Assembly: GCA_049323835.1 (NCBI GenBank) | Contig: JBMOOJ010000093.1 | Coordinates: 19,547-83,546 of the forward strand | Source of the DNA: SG-bin9 sp049323835 | GTDB taxonomy: Bacteria > Pseudomonadota > Alphaproteobacteria > Rhizobiales > Xanthobacteraceae | DNA: 64,000 bases | Reading direction: 5' to 3' | Shown here: piece by piece, positions 25,499 to 34,405 of the stretch | Position numbering within the stretch: the first letter of the stretch is position 1 | Layout: the number at the start of each line of letters is the position of its first letter | Translations under genes and position numbers: made by a program | Notes under the pieces: model-generated | What the model saw: only the letters and a program-made list of their open reading frames with translations | Told to the model about the DNA's origin: nothing | The model's database searches: none

Positions 25499-26890
25499 TC
25501 AGTCCTTGCGGCGGCCGAACGGCAGCACGTGCAGGCCGAGCCGCGTCTTGGCGACGTAGACCAGAAGCACGGTGAGGAACACCAGCGCGCCGGAGAGCGC
25601 GGCGGCCGCACCATATCCGCCGTAGGCCGGGATCAGGTAGAGGCAGAGCACCAGATTGACCAGGAATGCCATGCCGTAAGCGGTGGCGCAGGCGTTCTGA
25701 TGGCCGAGCATGTTGAGCAGCCGCTCGACCGGACCGACGGCGGCGCGGACGACGAGGCCGACGGCCATCACGAACATCATGCCGTAGCCTTCGACGAACT
25801 GCGGGCCGAACAGCCAGAGCATCGGCTTGCCGAAGATCAGCAGCAGGATTGTCGCCGCCAGCGACGGCCAGAACGTCACCTTGATCGAATAGGCGACGTA
25901 TTCCTCAAGCCGCTTCTTGTCGCCGGTCGCGTGGAATTCGCTGAAGCGATGCGCGGTGGAGGCGCCGATCGCGTAATGGATGAACGACACCAGCACCAGC
26001 GTCTTCGCCACGGCAAAGTAGATGCCGACTTCGTCCGACGGACGGAATTGCTGGAGCAGCAGCAGGTCGGTGTAGCTCAGCAGCAGAAAAGTGCCCTCGG
26101 TGACGACGATCGGCAGCGACGTCGCGAACCAGGACTTGCCTTCGTACCGGCGCGGGCCACCTGGCACGACCGACGCGAGACGCCGGTTCAGCGGGATCAT
26201 CTGGCCGAACATCGCGATCCACACCGCGAAGGCGCTGGCGATCATCGCCGCGGTTGCGTCGAGCTTGAAGCCGGCGAGAAGGACCGCGCCGGTGAGTGCG
26301 ATCAGAAGGCCCTGACGGATGATGAACGTCGGCATCAGGCCGAGCCGCATCCAGTCATAGGCCCGCGCCATCGAGTCCTGGATGTTGGCGACGATGAACG
26401 CCGGCAAGGTGAAGCAGACGAGATAGAACGGCATCACCATCGCTGACGGGATATGCGGCGTCAGGAGATGGATGCCTGCGGCGATGATCGCGCAGATGAT
26501 GCAGCAGCCGGCGAAGGCCATCCAGCGCGAACCGGCGATGAAGCCGCGCAGCCCGTCGAGATCGTTGCGGGCGCGATACTCCGGGATCATTTTCTGCGCG
26601 GCCGGCGACATGCCGAAGTCGAGCAGCGAGCCCAGCATCAGCACCCAGGTCCAGACATAGACGTAGATGCCGTAGTCGGATGCGCCCATCCAGCGCGCGA
26701 GCACGATCTGCGAGACGTAGGCGAGGCCGGCGCTGATGACGCGGATGAGGAAGACGGTGGTGGCGGCGCGGTTGGTCACCGACGCTTCGCTGGTGCCATG
26801 GGTGAAGTCGCGCACGCGCGCCGTCACCTTCTGCATCAGCGTGATGGTTGTTCCGGTTTCCGCCACGGACACGTTCGATTCCTGCTTCAC
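25499..26890 (-). CDS. Polysaccharide flippase (Wzx/MATE-like, lipopolysaccharide biosynthesis)
   Basis: A 463-residue membrane protein with about twelve to fourteen hydrophobic helices and the MVF/oligosaccharide flippase pattern (RAATTVFLIRVISAGL near the start, SLLDFGMSPAAQKMIPEYRAR, YTDLLLLQQF). It would move a lipid-linked glycan across the inner membrane. The first codon is GTG with little SD support, so the start may lie further in. No glycosyltransferases are adjacent; it is convergent with the methyltransferase (13-bp gap). Confidence 0.85.
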   Translation of the reverse strand: MKQESNVSVAETGTTITLMQKVTARVRDFTHGTSEASVTNRAATTVFLIRVISAGLAYVSQIVLARWMGASDYGIYVYVWTWVLMLGSLLDFGMSPAAQKMIPEYRARNDLDGLRGFIAGSRWMAFAGCCIICAIIAAGIHLLTPHIPSAMVMPFYLVCFTLPAFIVANIQDSMARAYDWMRLGLMPTFIIRQGLLIALTGAVLLAGFKLDATAAMIASAFAVWIAMFGQMIPLNRRLASVVPGGPRRYEGKSWFATSLPIVVTEGTFLLLSYTDLLLLQQFRPSDEVGIYFAVAKTLVLVSFIHYAIGASTAHRFSEFHATGDKKRLEEYVAYSIKVTFWPSLAATILLLIFGKPMLWLFGPQFVEGYGMMFVMAVGLVVRAAVGPVERLLNMLGHQNACATAYGMAFLVNLVLCLYLIPAYGGYGAAAALSGALVFLTVLLVYVAKTRLGLHVLPFGRRKD

Positions 26891-26998
26891 CTGCCAAGAC
26901 GACGGGATTTAGCAAGATTTCGTTAACATTCGGTTGGGCGAAGCCGGTTCGGCGTGCTCAGAAATACCTTTTATCGGCAATGGCTTACCGGCGTCGGT

Positions 26999-28498
26999 CT
27001 AGTCGGCATCGGCCTTGAATCTGGCCAGTCCCTTCATCACGAACGGCGCGATCAGCGCCACGCCCGCGATAGTGAGCAGGATCAGCGACGTCCAGCTCTG
27101 CACGAGGACGAGCGGATCGCCGAGGCTGATGGCGAGCGCGCGGCGCAGCTGAGCCTCCGCGAGCGGCCCGAGGATCAGACCGATGACCACCGGCGCGATC
27201 GGAAAATCGAACCGGCGCATCAGATAGCCCATCACGCCGAAGACCGTCAGCATCGACAGTTCGACGACCGACGGTTTGGCGGCGATGGTACCCATGGTGG
27301 CGAACACGAGAATGCCGGCGTAGAGCCACGGCTGCGGTATCGCGAGCAATCGCACCCACAATCCGACCAGCGGCAGGTTCAGCACCAGCAACATCGCGTT
27401 GGCGATGAAGAGCGAAGCGATCAGGCCCCACACGAGTTCGGGCCGCTCGGCAAACAGCAGGGGCCCGGGGTTGAGCCCGTATTGCTGGAAGCCCGCGAGC
27501 ATCATCGCGGCGGTGGCCGACGTCGGAAGCCCGAGCGTGAGCAGCGGCACCAGCGTGCCGGCGGCGGATGCATTGTTCGCCGCCTCAGGCCCGGCGACGC
27601 CTTCGATCGCGCCCGTGCCGAATTCCTCCGGATGCGACGTCAGGCGCTTCTCGGTCGAGTAGGAAAGGAAGGTCGGAATCTCCGCGCCGCCCGCGGGCAA
27701 TGCGCCGATCGGGAAGCCGAACAGCGTGCCGCGCAGCCACGGCTTCCACGAGCGCTTCCAGTCTTCACGGGTCATCCAGAGCGAACCGCGCACCGGCTCA
27801 AGCGTCTCCGCGCTATGGCGGCGGCGTGAGGCGACGTAAAGCGCTTCGCCGATCGCGAACAGGCCGACCGCAAGCGTCGTGACCTCGACGCCGTCGAGCA
27901 GTTCGGGAATGCCGAACGCCAGGCGCGGCTGGCCGGTGAGCTTGTCGATGCCGACGAGGCCGAGCGTCAAGCCGATGAAGAGGCTGGTCAGTCCGCGAAT
28001 GGGGGAATCGCCGAACGTCGCGGAGACGGTGACAAACGCTACGCACATCAGCGCGAAGTAGTCTTCCGGGCCGAACTTCACCGCGAGGTCGACGAGCCAC
28101 GGCGCGAGGAATGCGAGGCCGAGTGTCGCCAGCGTTCCCGCGACGAACGATCCGATGGCGGCGGTTGCGAGCGCAGGTCCACCACGGCCGGCCTTGGCCA
28201 TCTTGTTGCCTTCGAGTGCGGTCGCCATCGAGGCGCTTTCGCCGGGTGTGTTGATCAGGATCGCGGTGGTCGAACCGCCATACATGCCGCCGTAGTAGAT
28301 GCCGGCGAACATGATCAGCGAGCCGCCGGGGTCGAGCTTGTAGGTGACGGGCAGAAGCAGCGCGACCGTGAGCGCCGGCCCGATGCCGGGCAGTACACCG
28401 ACGGCGGTGCCGAGCAGCACGCCGATCAGCGCGAACAGCAGGTTCATCGGCTGAAGCGCAACAACGAGGCCGTTGGCAAGCGCTGCGAAGGTATCCAT
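26999..28498 (-). CDS. tctA: Tripartite tricarboxylate transporter large permease
   Basis: A 499-residue TctA-family permease with about twelve helices; the family motifs GVLPGIGPALTVALLLP and GIYYGGMYGGSTTAILINTPGE (in two pieces) near the N-terminus are present. It forms the channel of a secondary transporter for di/tricarboxylates or related acids. The ATG at 28498 overlaps the tctB stop (TGATG); GTG 28501 is an alternative. Third gene of the tctC-tctB-tctA operon. Confidence 0.93.
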   Translation of the reverse strand: MDTFAALANGLVVALQPMNLLFALIGVLLGTAVGVLPGIGPALTVALLLPVTYKLDPGGSLIMFAGIYYGGMYGGSTTAILINTPGESASMATALEGNKMAKAGRGGPALATAAIGSFVAGTLATLGLAFLAPWLVDLAVKFGPEDYFALMCVAFVTVSATFGDSPIRGLTSLFIGLTLGLVGIDKLTGQPRLAFGIPELLDGVEVTTLAVGLFAIGEALYVASRRRHSAETLEPVRGSLWMTREDWKRSWKPWLRGTLFGFPIGALPAGGAEIPTFLSYSTEKRLTSHPEEFGTGAIEGVAGPEAANNASAAGTLVPLLTLGLPTSATAAMMLAGFQQYGLNPGPLLFAERPELVWGLIASLFIANAMLLVLNLPLVGLWVRLLAIPQPWLYAGILVFATMGTIAAKPSVVELSMLTVFGVMGYLMRRFDFPIAPVVIGLILGPLAEAQLRRALAISLGDPLVLVQSWTSLILLTIAGVALIAPFVMKGLARFKADAD

Positions 28499-28977
28499 CA
28501 CAGCAGCCTTTCCAGCGGACCGGCGGGGAGGCTCAATGTCAGCAGCTTGTCGAAGGCGAGATAGATCAGTGTGGTCAGCACCAGCGCGATGATCGTGTCA
28601 GTGACGACGGCGCGGCGGCCAAATGCGGCCGATGTCGCCACGAAGAGCACCGAGGCCGCAGGAATGAATCCGCCGCCGAGGCCGATGATCGCGATCAGCG
28701 CGGCCATGCCGCCGAGGATCAGCCACACGGCAACAGGATCAGCGCTTTCGCGTGGTGGCAGGTTGCCGCGAAGCGCGTCGATGAAGTTGGCGATGGCGAG
28801 AATGCCGAGACCGATGGCGACGACGACCGGGGTTGCTTCCGGTCCCATGCCGTAGGTGACGACGGCGTTGATTCGATTTGCATCCCATACGAGGAGGATG
28901 GCGGTCAGCGCCAGCAGGCCGGCAATGATAAAGCCGGCGCGATCCGGCCTGGCGCGGCCTTGCGGCACGTCGCTCAT
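28498..28977 (-). CDS. tctB: Tripartite tricarboxylate transporter small membrane subunit
   Basis: A 159-residue protein with four hydrophobic helices, the size and layout of TctB, the poorly conserved small subunit. Segments such as ALTAILLVWDANRI and YGMGPEATPVVVAIGLGILA fit the family. It overlaps tctC by four bases upstream and tctA downstream, fixing the operon order and coupling. Confidence 0.87.
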   Translation of the reverse strand: MSDVPQGRARPDRAGFIIAGLLALTAILLVWDANRINAVVTYGMGPEATPVVVAIGLGILAIANFIDALRGNLPPRESADPVAVWLILGGMAALIAIIGLGGGFIPAASVLFVATSAAFGRRAVVTDTIIALVLTTLIYLAFDKLLTLSLPAGPLERLL

Positions 28978-29945
28978 GATTTGAGGAGGCCGATCGATTT
29001 CAGCACCGCGCCGACGCGCTCGTTCTCGCTCTTGAGGAATTTGTCGAAGTCGTCGCCGCCAAGGAAGGCACTGTCCCAGCCTTTCTGTTTGAGGGCGTCC
29101 TGCCAGGCTTGCGACTTCACCATCTTCTCGACAGTGGCAACCAGCGCCTTGCGCTGATCGTCGGTGATGCCGGGAGGCGCGACGACCGAGCGCCAGTTGG
29201 CGAGCACGAGATCGATGCCCTGTTCCTTGAAGGTCGGAATATCGACGCCGGGAATGCGTTGTGCCGAGCTGACGCCGATCGCGCGCAGCCGCCCCGATTT
29301 GATCTGTCCGTCGTATTCGCTGAGGCCGGAAATGCCGGCGGTGACCTTGGCGCCGAGGATCGCAGCCAGCGATTCTCCGCCGCCTGAGAACGGGATGTAG
29401 TTGACCTTGCTGGCGTCAGCGCCGACAGCGCCGGCGAACAATCCCGCCATGATGTGATCGACGCCGCCCGCCGAGCCGCCGGCGAAGCGGACCTTGGCGA
29501 TATCGGCCTTCACCGCTTCGGCGAGATCCTTCGCATCCTTGATCGGCGAATTCGCCGGCACGACGATGACCTGTACCTCTTCGGTGAGCCGCGCGATCGG
29601 CGTCGTCTGTGCGAGCGTCACGGGTGACTTGTTCATGATCAGCGCGCCGACCATGACGAAGCCGTTGACCATCATCTGGTTGGCGTCGCCCCTGGCGCCG
29701 TTGACGAACTGCGCAATGCCGACGCTGCCGCCGGCGCCCGCGACATTGGTCACCTGGACGCTGCGGGCGATGCTGGATGCGGTGAGCGCCTGTTGCATGG
29801 CGCGGGCGGTCTGATCCCAGCCGCCGCCGGGCGCGGCCGGCGCCATCAGCTTCAGCTCAAGCTGCTGGGCGGACAGGGAGGCCGGTGTGGTCGTGAGGAC
29901 GATGGCAGCGAGCGCAGCGAACAGCAGCGGTGACAGACGGATCAT
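28974..29945 (-). CDS. tctC: Tripartite tricarboxylate transporter substrate-binding protein
   Basis: A 323-residue periplasmic binding protein (Bug/TctC family). A signal peptide ends near LSA-QQ. PAAPGGGWDQTARAMQQAL, NVAGAGGSVG and the C-terminal SVVAPPGITDDQRKAL are characteristic. It captures an unidentified carboxylate and passes it to TctAB. It is the first gene of the operon; upstream is a palindromic repeat rather than another gene. Confidence 0.93.
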   Translation of the reverse strand: MIRLSPLLFAALAAIVLTTTPASLSAQQLELKLMAPAAPGGGWDQTARAMQQALTASSIARSVQVTNVAGAGGSVGIAQFVNGARGDANQMMVNGFVMVGALIMNKSPVTLAQTTPIARLTEEVQVIVVPANSPIKDAKDLAEAVKADIAKVRFAGGSAGGVDHIMAGLFAGAVGADASKVNYIPFSGGGESLAAILGAKVTAGISGLSEYDGQIKSGRLRAIGVSSAQRIPGVDIPTFKEQGIDLVLANWRSVVAPPGITDDQRKALVATVEKMVKSQAWQDALKQKGWDSAFLGGDDFDKFLKSENERVGAVLKSIGLLKS

Positions 29946-29983
29946 GGCGTCCTCCGGCAGGATCTCGTTATCGCGACTCTTTG

Positions 29984-30054
29984 GGTATGACCTTGGTCCG
30001 AAAACCGGTTCCCATCCCGGATCGAGTCCGGGACATGCTTTTCGGGGTCATGCC
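29984..30054. repeat. Intergenic palindromic repeat (ACCGGTTTTCGG family)
   Basis: The outer arms GGTATGACC (29984-29992) and GGTCATGCC (30046-30054) pair apart from one G-T; inside are TCCCGGA/TCCGGGA (30015-30033) and a CCGAAAACCGG segment. It lies between the tctC promoter region and the DUF924 gene. Copies with the same CCGAAAAC core are, from memory, widespread in Nitrobacteraceae. Confidence 0.68.
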
Positions 30055-30078
30055 GATGCCGCGACAATTTGACCCATC

Positions 30079-30624
30079 TCAGCCGGAAAAACCGCCGCTG
30101 TCCAGAAAAGCCTGTTCGTCGGCCGTGGTCTCGCGGCCGAGAATTTTGTTGCGGTGGGGAAAGCGTCCAAAGCGGCGGACGATGTCGGCGTGATCTTCGG
30201 CGAAGCCGAGGTTGAAGGTATTGCCGGCGGCCTTGAACAGTTCGACGCAGCGCTCCTGGTGCTTCAGCTCTTCGGAGTGCATGAACGGCATGTAGACGAA
30301 CTGTTGCAGCTCGTTGGCGACGCGCTTGTCGACACCCTTGCTCAGGGCGCGTTCCGCGGCCTTGAGGGCGAGGTCATCCGTCGCGTAGGTGCGCGGATCG
30401 TTGCGGAACATGTTGCGGGGGAACTGATCGAGCACAATGATCAACGCCAGCGCGCCGTCGTCGGTCGTCTCCCATGACGCCAGTTCGCCGCGCGAGGCCG
30501 CTTCCCATGTCGGCATGAAGCGCGATGTGATCTCGGTGTCGAACGCTGCATCCTTTTTCCACCAGCGATCAGGGCCGGCCGCGCGCCAGAAGCCGATGAC
30601 GTCGCCGGGCGTTGCGATTGGCAT
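30079..30624 (-). CDS. DUF924 family protein
   Basis: A 181-residue helical DUF924 protein. VIGFWRAAGPDRWWKKDAAFD, ALIIVLDQFPRNMFR and FVYMPFMHSEELKHQERCVELF (split pieces) are hallmarks of this widespread family of TPR-like helical proteins with unknown biochemical role. I use ATG 30624; an in-frame TTG at 30642 lies inside the adjacent repeat. It stands between two repeat elements. Confidence 0.88.
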   Translation of the reverse strand: MPIATPGDVIGFWRAAGPDRWWKKDAAFDTEITSRFMPTWEAASRGELASWETTDDGALALIIVLDQFPRNMFRNDPRTYATDDLALKAAERALSKGVDKRVANELQQFVYMPFMHSEELKHQERCVELFKAAGNTFNLGFAEDHADIVRRFGRFPHRNKILGRETTADEQAFLDSGGFSG

Positions 30625-30646
30625 GATGTGCAGGGATTCCAAAATT

Positions 30647-30734
30647 CGTCATGCCCGGCCTTGTGCCGGGCATCCACGTCTTGGTTGCTCGATAGATGAA
30701 GACGTGGATGGCCGGGTCAAGCCCGGCCATGACG
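30647..30734. repeat. Intergenic palindromic repeat (CGTCATGCCCGGC family)
   Basis: Outer arms CGTCATG.CCCGGC and GCCCGGCCATGACG at 30647-30659 and 30721-30734 enclose nested pairs GACGTGGATG/CATCCACGTC. An 88-bp near-perfect fold-back between fadD and the DUF924 gene. Recalled as common in Bradyrhizobium-like genomes. Confidence 0.78.
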
Positions 30735-30772
30735 ATGTTGTGATTGCGTGCGTTGCTTCGTAACGAAGAAGG

Positions 30773-32464
30773 CTACGCGGCTGCGGCCTTGTTCTGGCCT
30801 TCGTCGCGCAGCTCGCGCCGCAGGATCTTGCCGACCGGCGTCTTCGGCAGTTCGGTGCGGAATTCGACGATCTTCGGCACCTTGTAGCCGGTGAGTTCGG
30901 TGGCGCAGAACTTCAGCACGTCCTGCGCGGTGAGGTTCGGATCCTTCTTGACGACGAACGCCTTCACCGCTTCGCCGGACTTCGGATCGGGAACGCCGAT
31001 CACCGCGCATTCGAGCACGCCCGGATGGCTGGCGATCACTTCCTCCACCTCGTTCGGGAACACGTTGAAGCCCGAGACCAGCACCATGTCCTTCTTGCGA
31101 TCGACGATCTTGACGTATCCATCCGGTGCCATCACGCCGATATCGCCGGTTCGGAAGAAGCCGTCCGCCGTCATGACCTTGGCGGTTTCTTCCGGACGGT
31201 TCCAGTAACCGACCATGACCTGCGGACCCTTGGCGCAAATCTCGCCGGGCTGACCGAGCGGCACTTCCTTGCCGTCGTCGTCACGGATCGAGATCAGTGT
31301 GCTCGGCACCGGCACGCCGATCGAGCCGCTGTACTTGTCGGTATCAGCCGGGTTGCAGGTCAGCGTCGGCGAGGTTTCGGAAAGGCCGTAACCTTCCGAC
31401 AGTGCGACGCCGGTGACCTGGAGCCACTTGTCGGCAACGGGCTTCTGCACCGCCATGCCGCCGCCGAAACAGCTCTTCAGCTTGGAGAAGTCGAGGTTCT
31501 TGAATTCCGGATGGTTGAGCAGCCCGTTGTAGAGCGTGTTCACCGCCGGGAAGCTGTTGACCTGATACTTCTTCAATTCCTTGACGAATCCGTCCATGTC
31601 ACGCGGATTGGGGATCAGCAGGTTGGCGCCGCCCGCGCGCACCGCCAGCAGGAAACACGCCGTCAGCGCGAAGATGTGATAGAGCGGCAGCGCGCAGACG
31701 ATCAGCAGCTGATCGACGATCGGCGGCTTCGACAGCGCCGGCTGCAGCCATGCGTCGTTCTGCAACACGTTCGACAGGATGTTGCGGTGGAGCAGCGTCG
31801 CGCCTTTGGATACGCCGGTGGTGCCGCCGGTGTATTGCAGGAACGCCACGTCATCGCGGCTGATCTGCGGCTTGGTGAATTTGAGGCTCTTACCCTTGGC
31901 GAGCGCGTCGTTGAAGGCGACGGCGCTCGGGATCGAGAATGCCGGCACCATCTTCTTCACGCGGCGGACGACGAAGTTGACGATCACGCCCTTGAAGCCG
32001 AGCAGGTCGCCCATGGTGCCCATGATGACGTGCTTGACGTTGGTCTTGGCGATCACCTTCTCCAGCGTCGAGGCGAAGTTCTCGAGGATGATGATGGCTT
32101 CGGCGCCGGAGTCCTTGAGCTGGTGCTCGAGCTCGCGCGGTGTGTAGAGCGGGTTGACGTTCACGACCGCGTAGCCGGCGCGCAGGATCGCCGAGGTGGC
32201 GACGGGATGCTGCAGCACGTTCGGCATCATGATCGCGACGCGCGATCCTTTCGGCATGCCGGTGCTTTGCAGGTAGGCGCCGAGCGCGGTCGACATGGCG
32301 TCGAGCTCACCATAGGTGATCGCCTTGTCCATGCAGTAGAACGCCTTGCGGTCGCGGAACTTGGTGAAGCTCTCCTCGAGCAGTTCGACGAGTGATGCGT
32401 ATTGATTGGTATCGATGTCGGCAGGCACGCCCGCCGGATACTGCTTGAGCCAGATGCGCTCCAT
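30773..32464 (-). CDS. fadD: Long-chain-fatty-acid--CoA ligase
   Basis: A 563-residue AMP-forming ligase that activates fatty acids for beta-oxidation or lipid synthesis. The P-loop motif QYTGGTTGVSKGA, SEGYGLSETSP and the hinge/ATP motif FFRTGDIGVMAPDGYVKIVDR (in pieces) are present, and the C-terminal catalytic lysine is in TPVGKILRREL. Length matches FadD. ATG 32464 is preferred because GAGGAA lies seven bases upstream; two upstream Met codons are possible. The protein ends in an alanine-rich tail. Confidence 0.93.
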   Translation of the reverse strand: MERIWLKQYPAGVPADIDTNQYASLVELLEESFTKFRDRKAFYCMDKAITYGELDAMSTALGAYLQSTGMPKGSRVAIMMPNVLQHPVATSAILRAGYAVVNVNPLYTPRELEHQLKDSGAEAIIILENFASTLEKVIAKTNVKHVIMGTMGDLLGFKGVIVNFVVRRVKKMVPAFSIPSAVAFNDALAKGKSLKFTKPQISRDDVAFLQYTGGTTGVSKGATLLHRNILSNVLQNDAWLQPALSKPPIVDQLLIVCALPLYHIFALTACFLLAVRAGGANLLIPNPRDMDGFVKELKKYQVNSFPAVNTLYNGLLNHPEFKNLDFSKLKSCFGGGMAVQKPVADKWLQVTGVALSEGYGLSETSPTLTCNPADTDKYSGSIGVPVPSTLISIRDDDGKEVPLGQPGEICAKGPQVMVGYWNRPEETAKVMTADGFFRTGDIGVMAPDGYVKIVDRKKDMVLVSGFNVFPNEVEEVIASHPGVLECAVIGVPDPKSGEAVKAFVVKKDPNLTAQDVLKFCATELTGYKVPKIVEFRTELPKTPVGKILRRELRDEGQNKAAAA

Positions 32465-32671
32465 GATCATTTCCTCTCTGAACATCGCGCCCGCCTCTTG
32501 TTATTGCGGGTGTGCGGATGAGCCGATTATCGGAGGAGTTGCGGAACCTGGCAAGCTGCGGGCGGCGAAGCGCCGCGTGCCCTGACGTGTGTATGATGAA
32601 TCCCGTCCGTGCGCCTGCATGCAAGGTATCGGAGCGAACTCATCATGCCGATATCGCATGGCGCAGCCCTG

Positions 32672-32694
32672 CCGATTTCGCATGGCGAAATCGG
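32672..32694 (-). terminator. Hairpin after the carboxypeptidase gene
   Basis: CCGATTTCGC/GCGAAATCGG is a perfect 10-bp stem with a 3-nt loop, 35 bp past the stop at 32729. It lacks a clear T run on the minus strand, so it may be an RNA-stabilising end rather than an efficient terminator. The rest of the 264-bp gap shows no gene. Confidence 0.45.
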
Positions 32695-32728
32695 TCAGCC
32701 GGCGATAGGGCGCGGTTGGCGGCGGCGC

Positions 32729-34129
32729 TTACGAGCGCGGCGTTGACGCTGCGTTGCTCGCAGCAGGTTTCGGTTTCGGCTTCACTGCGGGTGCAGTTGC
32801 CGCAGGTTTTGTCCCGGCCTTGGGCTTCTCGCTCGCAGCGGCGGCTGGTTTGGCAGCGACCTTCGGCTTGTCGGCTGGCTTTGCTGCCGCGGCGGCGGGT
32901 TTGGCAGTTGCTGCCGGCCTTGCCGCGACGGCCGTTTCCGGCTTCGGCTTGGCAACGCGGCTCTTTTTCTTCCGCGCCTTCGGCGTCTGCCGGAGTTCTT
33001 CGGCGGCAACCGCTGCCACCAGCGCCGCGCCGGTCTTCTTCGGACCGGTGTAGACGACGATCGCTTGCACCGGACCTGGCGGCTGCAACAGCTGCGACGG
33101 CTTCACCGGCGTCACGCCGGCGGCGAACATCGAGACGAGATTATCGTTATTGCCGTTGCTCTCGGCGATCGCGTTGTCATCGTCGGATTCCGGCCCCGGA
33201 CGCTTGCGCTTCGGTCCGCACATGTCGTCGCGCAGGTTCGGCGGTGCGGCATCGATCGGCACCAGCGCCTCGACATTGCCGAGCGACGGTTTCAGCCACG
33301 ACAGGCCATTGCCGGAGAAGCCGCGTTCGAGAAGCTGCGCGGCTTTCACCGCGCGGATCGGTCCCGATTGCGCGCCGAGCACGACTGCGATCAGCCGCTT
33401 GCCGTCGCGCGTTGCCGAAGCAACGAGGTTGAATCCCGAAGCGCAGATAAAACCGGTCTTCATGCCGTCGGCGCCGGGGTAGCGGCCGATCAGGCTGTTG
33501 TAGTTGCGCATGACGCGGCGGCCGAACTTGATGGCCGGGGCGTTGAAGAACCGATCGTACTCCGGAATGTCGCGCATGATCGCGCGAGCCAGGATCGCAA
33601 GGTCGCGCGCCGAGGTCACCTGGCCGTCGGCCGGCAAGCCGTTCGGATTGACGTAATTCGTCTGAGTCATGCCGAGCCGCTGCGCGTTGCGGTTCATCTC
33701 GGCGGAGAAGTTGTCGATCGATCCGCTGACGCCCTCGGCCAGCACGGCGGCCATGTCGTTTGCCGATTTCACCATCGTCATCAGCAGCGCGTTCTCGACG
33801 GTGACCTGCGTCCCGGCCTTGAAGCCCATCTTCGACGGCGCCTGAGCTGCCGCCACCGGCGAGACTGTGAATACGCTGTCGAGCGAGAGCCGGCCCTCCT
33901 TCACCGCGCGCAGAGTCACATACGCGGTCATCAGCTTGGTGACGGACGCCTGGTACCAGGGGTAGGTCGCGTTCTCCGCGTGCAGCACCTTGCCGGTGTC
34001 CGCCTCGATCACCAGCATCGCCTCGGCGCTCGCGGGGCCGACGCGCCCGATGCTCAACAATCCAAGCGCGAGTGCAAAAGCGATGCGTTTCAGCGGCAAC
34101 GGCCGATGGCGGGAAGGGGTCAATTGCAC
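32729..34129 (-). CDS. D-alanyl-D-alanine carboxypeptidase with Ala/Lys/Pro-rich tail
   Basis: A 466-residue S11-family penicillin-binding protein. After a signal peptide (RIAFALALGLLSIGRVGPASA) the catalytic motifs are Ser62-Val-Thr-Lys65, Ser121-Ala-Asn123 and Lys223-Thr-Gly. It trims the terminal D-Ala of peptidoglycan stem peptides in the periplasm. The PBP5-type C-terminal domain is not evident; instead residues about 350-466 are a basic Ala/Pro/Lys-rich low-complexity tail. I chose GTG 34129 so the signal peptide begins properly; the frame extends 90 codons upstream without signal features. Confidence 0.88.
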   Translation of the reverse strand: MQLTPSRHRPLPLKRIAFALALGLLSIGRVGPASAEAMLVIEADTGKVLHAENATYPWYQASVTKLMTAYVTLRAVKEGRLSLDSVFTVSPVAAAQAPSKMGFKAGTQVTVENALLMTMVKSANDMAAVLAEGVSGSIDNFSAEMNRNAQRLGMTQTNYVNPNGLPADGQVTSARDLAILARAIMRDIPEYDRFFNAPAIKFGRRVMRNYNSLIGRYPGADGMKTGFICASGFNLVASATRDGKRLIAVVLGAQSGPIRAVKAAQLLERGFSGNGLSWLKPSLGNVEALVPIDAAPPNLRDDMCGPKRKRPGPESDDDNAIAESNGNNDNLVSMFAAGVTPVKPSQLLQPPGPVQAIVVYTGPKKTGAALVAAVAAEELRQTPKARKKKSRVAKPKPETAVAARPAATAKPAAAAAKPADKPKVAAKPAAAASEKPKAGTKPAATAPAVKPKPKPAASNAASTPRS

Positions 34130-34405
34130 GATCCGGTTCCGGTCTGGTCTGGGACATGCCGTGCGGACCGGAGCCCGCCACGGCAGCGGAGATCGCGACA
34201 GTCCTCGAGACCGCCCGATCGCGAACAGGTGGCGACAAACTATACCGGCCTGCCACTTCGGAACAGCGGTTTCTCCGGGCATTTGCCTCTCCGGTGGACA
34301 GGTGTCGACCGTGGCATCCGCTCCAGTGACCCCGCTGAAAGCTCGGGGGTTATTCGGCGACGAAAGGGGCCAAATTTCGGCGGTTCCGGCGTTACGCACG
34401 CGAGG

